From: Acetothermia bacterium 64_32
Lineage (GTDB): Bacteria; Bipolaricaulota; Bipolaricaulia; Bipolaricaulales; Bipolaricaulaceae
Length of the DNA stretch: 64,000 nt
Reading direction: 5' to 3'
Assembly (NCBI GenBank): GCA_001508155.1
Contig: LGFI01000007.1
Coordinates: 34,956 to 98,955, forward strand
Below the pieces are notes generated by a model, which was not told the DNA's origin, searched no databases, and saw only the letters and a program-made list of their open reading frames with translations. Position numbers and translations under genes: made by a program. Of the stretch, positions 52,817 to 62,590 are shown piece after piece. How positions within the stretch are numbered: position 1 is the first letter of the stretch; the number at the start of each line of letters is the position of its first letter.

Positions 52817-53383
52817 ATGCAGGAGATTGGCCGGCGGGTGCGGGAGTTCCGGCAGAGGAAGGGCTGGACGCTGGAGGAGCTTTCCGCCCGGTGTGGGCTT
52901 TCGGTGAGCTTCCTCTCCCAGGTTGAGCGAGGGCTTTCCTCCCTTTCCATCTCGTCACTTCAAGCGATCTGCCAAGCCCTGGGGATCCCCATCACCCACT
53001 TCTTCGCCCCCCCCAGCGGAAACTCCCTGGTCCTCAAGGCGGGGAGCCCCAGGACGAGGATCAGGATAGAGGATTCCCAGGTCACCTACAGCCTTCTCTC
53101 CGGCCCCATGCCAGAAAGGCTGCTTGAGGCCTTCATCGCTGAGTTCCCGGTCGGGTACAAACATCCCCTCGTCACCCATCCGGGGGAGGAGTTCGGGTAC
53201 CTGCTCGAGGGGGAGGTGGTGCTCAGGGTGGAGGAGGAGGAGTTCCGCCTTCAACCTGGGGATAGCTTTCATATCCTTTCGACCCAGCCTCATACCATCT
53301 ATAACGTTGGGGATAAACCGGCAAAGCTTTTGTGGGTTATGACGCATAAGCTCTTAGAAGGGGGGATAAAGACCGATGGCTAA
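52817..53383 (+). CDS. XRE-family regulator with C-terminal cupin domain
   Basis: A 188-residue regulator. The helix-turn-helix spans about 6-62 (VREFRQRKGWTLEELSARCG, SVSFLSQVERG), and a cupin sensor domain spans about 105-180 (HPGEEFGYLLEGEVVLRVEEE, LQPGDSFHI). This architecture controls amino-acid, polyamine or sugar catabolic operons by binding a small ligand in the cupin. It probably represses its own operon through the palindrome at 52779-52793. Its stop overlaps hyuA by 8 nt. Confidence 0.93.
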   Translation: MQEIGRRVREFRQRKGWTLEELSARCGLSVSFLSQVERGLSSLSISSLQAICQALGIPITHFFAPPSGNSLVLKAGSPRTRIRIEDSQVTYSLLSGPMPERLLEAFIAEFPVGYKHPLVTHPGEEFGYLLEGEVVLRVEEEEFRLQPGDSFHILSTQPHTIYNVGDKPAKLLWVMTHKLLEGGIKTDG

Positions 53384-55433
53384 TCGGGTGGCCGTTGACA
53401 TCGGTGGGACGTTCACCGACTTTGTGTCCCTCGACGAGCGGACGGGGGAGATCGTGCTGGAGAAGGCGCTCACCACCCCACATAACTTCGCCGAGGGGGT
53501 GATAAACGCCATCGAGAAAAGCGGGGTGGATCCCCGGGGGTTTGCACAGTTCGTGCACGGCACCACGGTGGTGATCAACGCCCTCACCGAGCGGAAGGGG
53601 GCCAAGGTGGCCCTGATAACCACCCAGGGCTTCCGGGACGTCCTTGAGATCCAGCGGGCCAACCGCCCGGACATGTACAACCTGTTCTACCAGAAGCCCA
53701 AGCCGTTCGTGCCCCGGCGCTACCGGTTCGAGGTAAGGGAAAGGGTGAACTTCCAAGGGGAGGTGCTCCAGCCCCTGGTGGAGGAGGACGTGGTGGCGGC
53801 GGTGGAGGCCTGCAAGGCGGCTGGGATCGAGGCCATCGCGGTGTGTTATATTCACGCCTACGCCAACCCCGCCCATGAGCGCAGGACCAGGGAGATCATC
53901 GAGGAGCTTTTGCCCGGCGTCCCCGTGACGCTCTCGCATGAGATCACCCAGGAGTGGCGGGAGTACGAGCGGACCAACACCACCGTACTCAACGCCTATG
54001 TGCAGCCGGCGGCCACCTTGTACCTTTCCACCCTGGACCGGGAGCTTTCCGCCAAGGGGGTAAGGGGGGTTAAGTATGCCATGCAGTCCAACGGAGGCAC
54101 CACCACCTTCTCCCAGGCCCAGCGCCTCCCCATCCACCTCGTGGAGTCCGGGCCGGTGGGCGGGGTGATCGGGGCCGGGGTGATCGCCCGGACCCTGGGG
54201 GAGGACTCGGTGATTGCCTTCGACATGGGGGGGACCACGGCCAAGGTGAGCCTGATGGACCGAGGGCAGGTGAAGATAAACACCGACTACCACATCGAGA
54301 AGACGACCACCTTTGCCGGCTGGCCCCTGAAGATCCCGGTGGTGGACATCGTGGAGGTGGGGGCCGGAGGGGGCTCCATCGCCTGGATCGATGCCGGCGG
54401 GGCCCTGCACGTGGGACCGCGGTCTGCCGGGGCGGACCCGGGCCCGGCCTGTTACGGCCTGGGGGGCACCGAGCCCACGGTGACCGATGCCAACCTGGTC
54501 ACCGGCCGCCTGAACCCCGACTACTTCCTGGGGGGGAGGATGAAACTGGACCTTGCCCGGGCCGAGCGGGCCATCAAGAAGATCGCCGACCCCTTCGGCC
54601 TTTCGGTCCTGGACGCCGCCTTGGGCATCATCCGGCTTGCCAACGCCAACATGCGCGCGGCCCTGGAGCGGGTGAGCATCGAGCGGGGTTACGATCCCAG
54701 GGACTTCGCCCTGGTGGCCTATGGGGGGGCAGGGGGGCTGCACGGGGCGACCCTGGCCCGGGACCTCCGGATGAAGAAGGTCATCATCCCCCGGGCCCCG
54801 GGGCAGTTCTCCGCCTGGGGGATGCTGATGACCAACCTCCGGCACGACTTCATCCGCACCCACGTCATGCCCTGCAGGGAAGAGGAGCTTCAGGAGATCT
54901 CCCGGGTGTTCACCGGGCTCAAAGCCGACGCCGAGCGCCAGTTCCAGGAAGAGGGTTTTCCTATTGAGCGGGTGTGGATGGAGCTTTTCTTGGACCTGCG
55001 CTACAAGGGGCAGGAGCACACCGTCCGCACCCCCGTGCCGCAGGAGGCCCTCGAGGATGGGCGGCTGCACCTTGTCATAGAGAAATTCCACGAGCTCCAC
55101 GAGAAGGCCTACTCCTTCCGGCTGGAGGATCCGGTGGAGATCGTGAACTTTCACCTGGTGGGCTGGGGGGAGGTGGAAAAGCCCGAGCTCAAGCCCATCG
55201 ACCCGGCCGGCCGGGACATCAAGCGGGCCTTCAAGGGGGAGCGGCGGGTCTACTTTGAGGAGCTGGGGATGATCCCAAGCGAGGTTTATGAGCGCGACCT
55301 GATCCCCCCTGGGGAGCCGATCCAGGGGCCGGCCATCATCGAGGAGCCGGCCTGTACCACGGTGGTTTGCCCTGATCAGCAGGTGGTGGTGGATGAGCTG
55401 GGGTATCTGGTGATCACGGAGGTGGAAAGGTGA
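53376..55433 (+). CDS. hyuA: Hydantoinase/oxoprolinase A subunit
   Basis: A 685-residue HyuA-family ATPase subunit. The N-terminus VAVDIGGTFTDFVSLDE and the middle FDMGGTTAKVSL are phosphate-binding loops of the actin-like fold; GPRSAGADPGPACYG is a family hallmark. With HyuB it hydrolyses N-methylhydantoin, 5-oxoproline or related cyclic amides, usually with ATP; the exact substrate cannot be read from sequence. ATG 53376 overlaps the regulator end. Confidence 0.93.
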   Translation: MANRVAVDIGGTFTDFVSLDERTGEIVLEKALTTPHNFAEGVINAIEKSGVDPRGFAQFVHGTTVVINALTERKGAKVALITTQGFRDVLEIQRANRPDMYNLFYQKPKPFVPRRYRFEVRERVNFQGEVLQPLVEEDVVAAVEACKAAGIEAIAVCYIHAYANPAHERRTREIIEELLPGVPVTLSHEITQEWREYERTNTTVLNAYVQPAATLYLSTLDRELSAKGVRGVKYAMQSNGGTTTFSQAQRLPIHLVESGPVGGVIGAGVIARTLGEDSVIAFDMGGTTAKVSLMDRGQVKINTDYHIEKTTTFAGWPLKIPVVDIVEVGAGGGSIAWIDAGGALHVGPRSAGADPGPACYGLGGTEPTVTDANLVTGRLNPDYFLGGRMKLDLARAERAIKKIADPFGLSVLDAALGIIRLANANMRAALERVSIERGYDPRDFALVAYGGAGGLHGATLARDLRMKKVIIPRAPGQFSAWGMLMTNLRHDFIRTHVMPCREEELQEISRVFTGLKADAERQFQEEGFPIERVWMELFLDLRYKGQEHTVRTPVPQEALEDGRLHLVIEKFHELHEKAYSFRLEDPVEIVNFHLVGWGEVEKPELKPIDPAGRDIKRAFKGERRVYFEELGMIPSEVYERDLIPPGEPIQGPAIIEEPACTTVVCPDQQVVVDELGYLVITEVER

Positions 55434-57166
55434 CGGTAAAGACCGCGATGGACCCCTTCACCGTGGAGGTGATAAAGCGGGCCCTCGTTTCGGCGGCGGA
55501 GCAGATGTTCGCCGCCCTGGGGCGCACCGCCAAAAGCTCGGTGATCTACGAGGTACTGGACTACGGGGTGGCCATCACCGATGCCCAGGGCAGGTTCATC
55601 GCCCAGGCCAACGGCATCCCCCCCTTCATCGGGGTCCTGGGGGACGCCGTGCGGGACGTGGTGAAGAAGTTCGGAAAGGAAGGTCTGGAAGAGGGGGACG
55701 TGATCATCATCAACGACCCCTACATGGGCGGTGCAACCCATCAGAACGACGTGGTCCTGGTCATGCCTATCTTCTATCAAGGAAAGCTCATCATGTTCGC
55801 CGCCAACAAGGCCCACTGGAACGACATCGGGGGCATGGAGCCAGGGAGCTGGACCCCCAGCGCCACCGAGGTCTACCAGGAGGGGATCATCTTCCCCGCG
55901 GTGAAGCTGTACCAGCGGGGGGAGGAGAACCAGGCGGTGGTGGACATCATCGCCAGCAACTCCCGCATCCCGGACATGACATTGGGGGATATGCGGGCCC
56001 AGGCTGCCTCCCTGCAGGTGGCCGCCCGGCGGGTGATCCAGATCTGCGACAAGTACGGCCTGGAGACCGTCCTCCAGGCGGTGGAGATCTATCTAGAACA
56101 GGGAAGGCAGGAGGCCCTGGCCCAGCTAAAGAAGCTGCCCAAAGGGACCTTCACCGCCGAGGAGTACATAGACGACGACGGCTTGGGAGGGGATCCCGTG
56201 CTCGTCAAGGTGAAGGTTACCATCACGGACGAGGAGTTCGTCATCGACTACACCGGGACGGCCAAGACCTGCAAAGGGCCGATAAACACCCCGCTCTCCG
56301 CGCTTTTGAGCACCGCCAAGTTCGCCTACAAGGCGGTGGTGGGGCCCCATGCCGACACCAACGAGGGGTTCTTCTCTCCCTTGAAGGTGATCGTGCCGGA
56401 GGACTGTGTTTTCAACCCCAAGCACCCCGCCCCGGTGAGCACCTACTGGGAGTCGGACAGCTACGCCGGGGACGTGGTGTGGAAGGCGCTGGCCGAGGCC
56501 GTCCCCGATCGGATCACCGCTGGCCACTTCCTAAGCGTCTGCGGGACCATCGTGAGCGGGATCGACGACCGCACCGGGGAGTGGTTCTTCTCGGTGGAGC
56601 CCAATGCCGGGGGCTGGGGGGCCGGGAAGGGCAAGGACGGGGAAAATGGCCTTGTGTGCTCCGGGGACGGGGAGACGTATGTGCTTTCTATTGAGGTGGC
56701 CGAGACCCGTTATCCCATCATCGTGGATCAGTACGCCCTTAATACCGCGGACGGAGGCCATGGCCAGTGGCGGGGGGGCTTTGGCCTCATCAAGGACTAC
56801 CGCATCACCAACTCCAAGGCTTATGTCACCGCCAGCTTCGGGCGGAACAAGTTCCCGCCCTGGGGCCTGGCCGGTGGGCACCCCGGCACCCCCAACGAGG
56901 TGGAGATCCGCACCGCCGACGGGAAGGTGGAGAAAAAGGGGAGGTTCTCCAACCGCGAGCTCAAGCGGGGGGATGTGGTGAGGTTCATCACCGGAATGGG
57001 CGGTGGCTACGGCGACCCCAAGCGGCGCGACCCCCAGGCGGTGCTCGAGGACGTGCTCGATGGCTACATCACCCCGGAGGTGGCCCGGAGGGTGTACGGG
57101 GTGGCCATCGTAGGCGACCCGCCTCGGATAGACGAGGCGGAGACGCGGAAGCTGCGGGGAGACTAA
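55430..57166 (+). CDS. hyuB: Hydantoinase/oxoprolinase B subunit
   Basis: A 578-residue HyuB-family catalytic subunit. Hallmarks are MDPFTVEVIKRALVSAAEQM, NDPYMGGATHQNDVVLVMPIF (in two parts), HWNDIGGMEPGSW and GGGYGDP near the C-terminus. It forms a heteromer with HyuA. GTG 55430 overlaps the hyuA stop as GTGA, so subunits are made in equal amounts. Confidence 0.94.
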   Translation: MTVKTAMDPFTVEVIKRALVSAAEQMFAALGRTAKSSVIYEVLDYGVAITDAQGRFIAQANGIPPFIGVLGDAVRDVVKKFGKEGLEEGDVIIINDPYMGGATHQNDVVLVMPIFYQGKLIMFAANKAHWNDIGGMEPGSWTPSATEVYQEGIIFPAVKLYQRGEENQAVVDIIASNSRIPDMTLGDMRAQAASLQVAARRVIQICDKYGLETVLQAVEIYLEQGRQEALAQLKKLPKGTFTAEEYIDDDGLGGDPVLVKVKVTITDEEFVIDYTGTAKTCKGPINTPLSALLSTAKFAYKAVVGPHADTNEGFFSPLKVIVPEDCVFNPKHPAPVSTYWESDSYAGDVVWKALAEAVPDRITAGHFLSVCGTIVSGIDDRTGEWFFSVEPNAGGWGAGKGKDGENGLVCSGDGETYVLSIEVAETRYPIIVDQYALNTADGGHGQWRGGFGLIKDYRITNSKAYVTASFGRNKFPPWGLAGGHPGTPNEVEIRTADGKVEKKGRFSNRELKRGDVVRFITGMGGGYGDPKRRDPQAVLEDVLDGYITPEVARRVYGVAIVGDPPRIDEAETRKLRGD

Positions 57167-57167
57167 G

Positions 57168-57686
57168 GTGGAGGTCCTTCAGGCGATCCAAGGGCGCCGC
57201 AGCGTGCGCCGTTTCCAAGCCCGGCCGGTGGAGCGGGAGATCCTCGAGCGGCTCATCGAAGCGGCCTGCTGGGCCCCCTCGGGCGGCAACGCCCAGACCT
57301 GGCACTTCGTTGTGATAACCGAGCCGGAGCGGATCCGCCATATCAAGGCGGTGAGCCCCGGGCTTTTGGGCGACCCCCCGGCGGTGATCGCCCTGTGTCA
57401 GGACATGGAGGCGGCCCGGCGCAAAGGTGGGGAGCTTGGGGGCACCTTGGCGGTGATGGATTCGGCCATGGCCGCCCAGAACATCCTGCTTGCTGCCTAC
57501 GATGCTGGCCTTGGAAGTTGCGTGATCGCCTCCTTCCACAAAGGGGCGGTGGGGAGGCTCCTCCGGCTCCCTGCGGGGATGGAGCCGGTGCTCCTCGTCT
57601 CGGTGGGCTGGCCGGAGCAAATGCCTTCTCCCCCTCCCCGTCGCCGGGACGTGGTCTCATTTGAGGTGTACGGTGGAGAAGGCTGA
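57168..57686 (+). CDS. Nitroreductase-family flavoprotein
   Basis: A 172-residue nitroreductase-fold protein. RRSVRRFQARPVERE (about 10-24) binds FMN phosphate, and CWAPSGGNAQTWHFVVI (about 34-50) is the family signature. It starts at GTG 57168, 1 nt after hyuB. It may reduce an intermediate of the hydantoin pathway, but no specific role can be assigned. Confidence 0.87.
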   Translation: MEVLQAIQGRRSVRRFQARPVEREILERLIEAACWAPSGGNAQTWHFVVITEPERIRHIKAVSPGLLGDPPAVIALCQDMEAARRKGGELGGTLAVMDSAMAAQNILLAAYDAGLGSCVIASFHKGAVGRLLRLPAGMEPVLLVSVGWPEQMPSPPPRRRDVVSFEVYGGEG

Positions 57687-57972
57687 ACTCGAGCGGCGGG
57701 TCTATGAACTCGTGGGCTACATGGTGACCAGCGGCCGGAACCTGCTGGACGAGACCCCGGCCTACGGCCCGTTCAGGCTTGTGGACGCCACCAGCCGCCT
57801 CATCTCCATCCTGGAGGAGGCAGGGCTCTCCAGCCCCAGGCTCGCCAGGATCAAGGAGGCCATCGACCAGGGGAAGTACAGCGTCATGAGCCCTTCATCC
57901 GAGTTCCGGGAGTTCCTGGAGGGGTTGGTGCTCGCCTATGTGGAAGGGCTCGGGGAAGGGGGTGATGGCTGA
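57673..57972 (+). CDS. DUF6092-like small protein
   Basis: A 99-residue, mainly helical protein. ELVGYMVTSGRNLLDETPAYGPFRL (start), DATSRLISILEE and IDQGKYSVMS resemble the DUF6092 family, of unknown function. GTG 57673 is chosen because GAGGTG precedes it; the frame also opens at TTG 57661. It overlaps the nitroreductase gene by 14 nt, so it is part of the operon. Confidence 0.7.
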   Translation: MEKAELERRVYELVGYMVTSGRNLLDETPAYGPFRLVDATSRLISILEEAGLSSPRLARIKEAIDQGKYSVMSPSSEFREFLEGLVLAYVEGLGEGGDG

Positions 57973-58023
57973 GGGAATACCCGTTCGTTTTTTAAGATCT
58001 GGCAAATCCCGGAGGTGAATAGC

Positions 58024-59643
58024 ATGCGGAAGCTTATTTTTCTTGCGTTTTTGTGCCTTTCTATAGTTGGTTTTGGTGCGATTGGCCTGGCCGATGGGGA
58101 CCGGGTCTTGCGGGTGAGCTTCTCCTGGCCCACCTACATCGACCCGGCGGTGGGGTCCGACTACTCCAGCTCTGCTTCCTTTGTGAACCTGTATGACACC
58201 CTCGTCTACCCCGATGTGGATGGAAGCCCCCTTCCCCATGTGGCGAGGAGCTGGGAGACTTCTGAGGACGGGCTGGTGTGGACCTTCCACCTGCGGGATG
58301 ACGTCCTTTTCCACGACGGCACCCCCTTGACCGCCGAGGACGTCAAGTTCTCCATGGACCGCATCACCACGATTGGTGAAGGGTACGGGTTCCTGTTCGT
58401 GGGGCGGGTGCAAAAGACCGAGGTGGTGGACGACTACACGGTGCGCTTCCATCTTTCTCAGCCCTTCGGACCCTTCCTCACCACCCTTTACCGGCTCTAC
58501 ATCCTGAACAAAGATCTGGTGGAGGCCAATATCAAGCGCCCCGGCCCCTATGGGGACATGGGCGACTACGGGAAGGAGTTTCTCCTCACCCACGATGCCG
58601 GAAGCGGCCCCTACATGGTGAAGGAGTTCCGGGTGGAGGAGGAGCTGGTGATGGTGAAGAACCCCAACTACTGGCTCCCCCTGGACCCTGAGACGCCGGA
58701 CGAGGTCAGGTTTATCGGGACCACGGAGCCGGCCACCATCCGCACCATGATGGCGCGGAGGGAGCTTGAGATCTCCGACCAGTGGCAACCCCAGGAGGCC
58801 TGGCAGGCCCTGGACGCCATCGAAGGGGTGGACATAGCTTCCTTCTACGCCGGCACCGAGTTCTACCTCATGATCAACACCAAGAAACCCCCCACCGACG
58901 ACGTCCACTTCCGGCGGGCCATGGCCTGGGCCATGGATTACCAGACGGTGGTGGACCACATCTTCCCCGGCTCCATTCAGGCCCGCGGCCCCATCCCCCA
59001 GAACATCCCCGGCGCCGACCCCAACGTCTTCCAGTTCCAGCGGGATCTCGATAAGGCCCGGGAGGAACTCAAAAAGTCCAAGTACTATGATCAGCTGGAC
59101 CAGCTTGAGGTGGAGTTCCACTGGATCGCCGAGGTACCGGACGAAGAGAAGGTGGCGCTTCTTTTCATGGCCAACATGGCCGAGATCGGGATCAACGTAA
59201 AGGTGGTGAAGGTCCCGTGGATGTCGGTGGTGGAGGAGATGGCCCAGCTTGAGACCAGCCCCCACATCGTGTCCGTGTTCGATTCCTCCCACTACCCGGA
59301 GGCGGGATCGCTCCTTGAGTCGCGGTACCACTCCTCCTCGGCGCCCACCTGGGAGCAGAACGAGTGGCTGCTTGATCCAACGCTTGATGCCATGATCGAG
59401 GACGCCCTGGCCACCGTGGACCGAAAGGAGCGGTTTGCCAAGTACGCCGAGATCCAAGAGTACATCGTTGACCTCTGCCCCACCATCTTCCTGTTCGAGC
59501 AGGTGGAGAAGCACGCCTACCAGTCGGCTTACGTGGATTGGCCAACTGCCCGGGGCGAGGTGAACCCGGTGATGGGCTACAACATGGCCGCCCGGTTCAT
59601 CAAGGTCTACCCCGAGAAGAGGCAGGAGCTACTGGGAGGCTGA
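58024..59643 (+). CDS. Peptide-type ABC transporter substrate-binding protein
   Basis: A 539-residue family 5 extracellular solute-binding protein. A signal peptide (RKLIFLAFLCLSIVGFGAIG) is followed by WETSEDGLVWTFHLRDDVLFHDGTPLTAEDVKFS (family core, about 78-111) and a C-terminal lobe. ATG 58024 has GGAGG 8 nt upstream. In this operon the ligand is likely a hydantoin, oxoproline-like compound, modified amino acid or short peptide. A hairpin after the gene may keep its level above that of the membrane subunits. Confidence 0.92.
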   Translation: MRKLIFLAFLCLSIVGFGAIGLADGDRVLRVSFSWPTYIDPAVGSDYSSSASFVNLYDTLVYPDVDGSPLPHVARSWETSEDGLVWTFHLRDDVLFHDGTPLTAEDVKFSMDRITTIGEGYGFLFVGRVQKTEVVDDYTVRFHLSQPFGPFLTTLYRLYILNKDLVEANIKRPGPYGDMGDYGKEFLLTHDAGSGPYMVKEFRVEEELVMVKNPNYWLPLDPETPDEVRFIGTTEPATIRTMMARRELEISDQWQPQEAWQALDAIEGVDIASFYAGTEFYLMINTKKPPTDDVHFRRAMAWAMDYQTVVDHIFPGSIQARGPIPQNIPGADPNVFQFQRDLDKAREELKKSKYYDQLDQLEVEFHWIAEVPDEEKVALLFMANMAEIGINVKVVKVPWMSVVEEMAQLETSPHIVSVFDSSHYPEAGSLLESRYHSSSAPTWEQNEWLLDPTLDAMIEDALATVDRKERFAKYAEIQEYIVDLCPTIFLFEQVEKHAYQSAYVDWPTARGEVNPVMGYNMAARFIKVYPEKRQELLGG

Positions 59644-59651
59644 TCGGCTTT

Positions 59652-59679
59652 AAGGGGGCGGGGGCATCCCCGCCCCCTT
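59652..59679 (+). terminator. GC-rich hairpin between binding-protein and permease genes
   Basis: AAGGGGGCGGGG (59652-59663) pairs perfectly with CCCCGCCCCCTT (59668-59679) around a 4-nt loop, followed by TCC. The T run is poor, so partial termination or protection of upstream mRNA from 3' decay is more likely than full termination. Confidence 0.65.
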
Positions 59680-59698
59680 TCCTTGGGGGAAAGGGAGC

Positions 59699-60727
59699 AT
59701 GAAGGTACTTAAGTTCGTGGCCAAGCGGCTTTTGATGTCGATCTTCGTGCTGTTTGGGCTTTCCATCCTGATCTTCCTCGTCTCCCGGGTCTTGCCGGGG
59801 GACCCGGTGCGGATGGCCCTGGGCCCCCGGGCACCGGAATGGGCAGTCCAGAACATGCGCGAGCAGATGCATCTGGACAAGCCGCTTTATGTTCAGTACT
59901 ACTATTGGCTCTCCGGGGCATTACACGGGGACCTGGGCCAGTCGCTATTCACCCGCCGACCGGTGATGGACGACATAAAGGAGTTCCTGCCTGCTACCAT
60001 GGAGCTCGCGCTGTTCGCCGGCCTGATCATGGCCATCTTCGGCATACTCCTCGGTGCGGTTGCAGGGAGATATAGCAACACATGGGTGGACAACACCGTG
60101 AGGATTTTTTCTTATGTAGGGGTCGTAACGCCCTCGTTCGTGTTCGCGATTTTGTTCCTACTTCTTTTCGGATACCTTCTAAGGTGGTTCCCCACGGCGG
60201 GGAGGCTGTCAGCGGGGATCCCCCGTCCCCCTGCCATAACCGGCATGGTGACCTTGGATGCGCTCATCACGGGAAACTGGGCTGCTCTAGGGGATGCCCT
60301 GTGGCACATGGTGCTCCCTGCCGTCAGCCTGGCTTTGGGGGGGATGGCTCAAGAGGCCAGGATCACCCGTTCCACCATCTCGGACAACCTGCGCAAGGAC
60401 TACATCGGAGCAGCCCGGGGGTTCGGGGTCCCGGAGCGGCTGGTGATGCTCAAGTACCTCCTAAAACCATCCCTCATCCCCACGGCCTCCATCCTGGGCT
60501 TGGATTTCGCAAGCCTCCTTGCCAACGCTTTTTTGGTGGAGCTCATCTTCAACTGGCCGGGTTTTTCCCGCTACGGCATCAACGCCATGCTGAGAAAAGA
60601 CCTGAACGCGGTTTCGGCGGTGGTGATGGTGCTGGGGATCGTTTTCGTGATCGTGAACATCTTGGTGGACCTGGTGGTGGCGGGGCTTGATCCCCGCATC
60701 CGCCTGGGGGCAGAAAGGGGCAAGTGA
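59699..60727 (+). CDS. Peptide-type ABC transporter permease (DppB-like)
   Basis: A 342-residue permease with about six membrane segments. The N-terminal RLLMSIFVLFGLSILIFLVSR, GDLGQSLFTRRPV and the C-terminal cytoplasmic loop (ARGFGVPERLVMLKYLLKP) are typical of DppB/OppB. It pairs with the second permease, whose ATG overlaps its stop as TGATG. Confidence 0.93.
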   Translation: MKVLKFVAKRLLMSIFVLFGLSILIFLVSRVLPGDPVRMALGPRAPEWAVQNMREQMHLDKPLYVQYYYWLSGALHGDLGQSLFTRRPVMDDIKEFLPATMELALFAGLIMAIFGILLGAVAGRYSNTWVDNTVRIFSYVGVVTPSFVFAILFLLLFGYLLRWFPTAGRLSAGIPRPPAITGMVTLDALITGNWAALGDALWHMVLPAVSLALGGMAQEARITRSTISDNLRKDYIGAARGFGVPERLVMLKYLLKPSLIPTASILGLDFASLLANAFLVELIFNWPGFSRYGINAMLRKDLNAVSAVVMVLGIVFVIVNILVDLVVAGLDPRIRLGAERGK

Positions 60728-61611
60728 TGGCGTTCTGGAAGAGGCCCGGTTTTCAGAGGAGATGGGACAGCGTAAAGCGGGGGTGGTACAAGTTCTCCAA
60801 GAACCCGGTCTCGGTGGTGGGCCTTTTCTTCGTGCTTTTGGTCTCCTTCCTGGCCGCCTTTGCCCCCTATGTGGCCCCCTATCCAGAGCACGCCGGAAGG
60901 TTTGTGAACTTCAGTGAGGCGAGCCAGCCCCCCTCCTTAAAGCACCCCTTTGGCACCGACGTCTTCGGGCGGGACATCCTCTCCCGGGTGTTCTTCGGCT
61001 TTAGGTATTCCCTGATGATGGGGGTGGTGGTGCTGCTCTTGGTGGTCCCCCCGGGGGTGGTCCTGGGGCTGCTCGCGGGGTACTACCGAGGGACCTGGAT
61101 CGACACCGTGATCATGCGGATCACGGACGTGTTTCTAGCTGTCCCCCCGCTTATCCTGGCCCTGGCCGTGTGCTCGGTCCTCACCCCCAGCGTGTTCAAC
61201 GCCATGATGGCGGTTTCCCTCATGTGGTGGCCCTGGTATACGCGGCTTGTTTACGGCCTTGCCTCCTCCATCCGCAACGAGTTCTTCGTGCAGGCGGCCG
61301 AGGTGGCCGGGGCAAGCCGCTCCCACATCCTGTTCCGGGAGATCCTGCCCAACTGCGTCTCCAGCATCTTCACCAAGATGAGCCTGGACATGGGGTGGGT
61401 CATCTTGATCGGCTCCTCGCTGAGCTTTGTCGGCCTAGGGGCTCAACCCCCCACCCCGGACCTGGGGACCATGGTGGCGGACGGGGCCAAGTACCTCCCC
61501 GACCAGTGGTGGATTGCGGTGTTTCCGGCCCTGGCCATCATGATCACGGTCCTGGGCTTCAACCTGATCGGCGATGGCCTGCGGGACCTGTTCGCCTTGG
61601 AGGAGGTGTGA
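60727..61611 (+). CDS. Peptide-type ABC transporter permease (DppC-like)
   Basis: A 294-residue DppC/OppC permease. HPFGTDVFGRDILSRVFFG and the coupling loop EVAGASRSHILFREILPN are hallmarks; about six membrane segments are present. ATG 60727 overlaps the previous stop. Confidence 0.93.
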   Translation: MAFWKRPGFQRRWDSVKRGWYKFSKNPVSVVGLFFVLLVSFLAAFAPYVAPYPEHAGRFVNFSEASQPPSLKHPFGTDVFGRDILSRVFFGFRYSLMMGVVVLLLVVPPGVVLGLLAGYYRGTWIDTVIMRITDVFLAVPPLILALAVCSVLTPSVFNAMMAVSLMWWPWYTRLVYGLASSIRNEFFVQAAEVAGASRSHILFREILPNCVSSIFTKMSLDMGWVILIGSSLSFVGLGAQPPTPDLGTMVADGAKYLPDQWWIAVFPALAIMITVLGFNLIGDGLRDLFALEEV

Positions 61612-61612
61612 A

Positions 61613-62590
61613 TTGGAAAAACTCCTCCAAATCGAGGGCTTGAAGGTGGAGTTCAAGGTGTATGAGGGACTCCTCAAGGTACTGAACGGGGTGGAGCTGG
61701 CCCTGGAGGAAGGGGAGCGGGTGGGTCTGGTGGGGGAGGCCGGCTGCGGGAAGACCACCACCATGAAGTGCGTGCTCAGGATTCTCCCCTCCCCCCCTGG
61801 CAGGATCACCGCCGGGAGGATCCTCTTCCGCGGCCAGGACCTTCTGCGCCTCCCCCTCCAGAGGATGCAGCGGGTGAGGGGCCGGGGGATCGCCATGATC
61901 TTCCAGGACCCCACGGCGGCGTTGAACCCTGTTTTCACCATCGGGGACCAGCTCATGGCGGTGATAAGGCATGGCTCCCGGGACGCCATGAACAAAAAGG
62001 AGATAAGAAGACGGGCCATCGCCGTATTGCGGGAGGTGCAACTTCCAGATCCGGAGCGGATCTTGGCCAACTACCCCATCCAGCTTTCGGGGGGGATGAG
62101 GCAAAGGGTGTGTATTGCCATGGCCCTTTCTACCGAGCCGGAGCTCCTGATCGCCGATGAGCCCACCACTTCTCTTGACGTGACCATCCAGGACCAGATC
62201 CTGAGGCTGCTCAACGCCCTGGTGGAAAGGCGCGGGACGTCTGTGATCTTCATCACCCATTCCCTGGGGGTGGTGCGGGAGATGGCCGACCGGGTGTACG
62301 TGATGTATGCGGGGAGCATCGTGGAGAGCGCCCCCAAAGGGGAGCTCTTTTCCCGGCCGCTTCACCCCTACACCCAGGGGCTGATGCGGGCGGTGCCCAA
62401 GCTCACCGGGGGCGGCATAGCCGAGGGCATCCCGGGCCGCATCCCTGACTACCTCAACCCCCCGCCGGGGTGTCGGTTCCAGCCCCGCTGCCCCCACGCC
62501 TGGGAGAGGTGCAGTCAGGCCCCTCCCCCCCTTAAGGAGGTGGAGGATGGCCGCCAGGTGGCCTGTTTTCTCTACGAGGAGGGGGCGTGA
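61613..62590 (+). CDS. Peptide-type ABC transporter ATPase (DppD-like)
   Basis: A 325-residue ATPase. Walker A is GEAGCGKTT (usually GESGSGKS), the signature is LSGGMRQRV, Walker B is LLIADEPTTSLDV, and the C-terminal oligopeptide-ABC extension has Cys (PPGCRFQPRCPHA). The start is TTG 61613 with GGAGG 6 nt upstream. The stop overlaps the next gene (TGATG). Confidence 0.92.
   Translation: MEKLLQIEGLKVEFKVYEGLLKVLNGVELALEEGERVGLVGEAGCGKTTTMKCVLRILPSPPGRITAGRILFRGQDLLRLPLQRMQRVRGRGIAMIFQDPTAALNPVFTIGDQLMAVIRHGSRDAMNKKEIRRRAIAVLREVQLPDPERILANYPIQLSGGMRQRVCIAMALSTEPELLIADEPTTSLDVTIQDQILRLLNALVERRGTSVIFITHSLGVVREMADRVYVMYAGSIVESAPKGELFSRPLHPYTQGLMRAVPKLTGGGIAEGIPGRIPDYLNPPPGCRFQPRCPHAWERCSQAPPPLKEVEDGRQVACFLYEEGA

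Noticed and set aside
53337..55154. A 605-codon open frame antisense to hyuA
   Set aside because: It mirrors the hyuA frame, is rich in Gly, Pro and His, and has no family similarity; long antisense frames are expected in GC-rich genes.
57895..59514. A 539-codon open frame antisense to the solute-binding protein gene
   Set aside because: Same reason: low-complexity composition and full overlap with a confidently identified gene.
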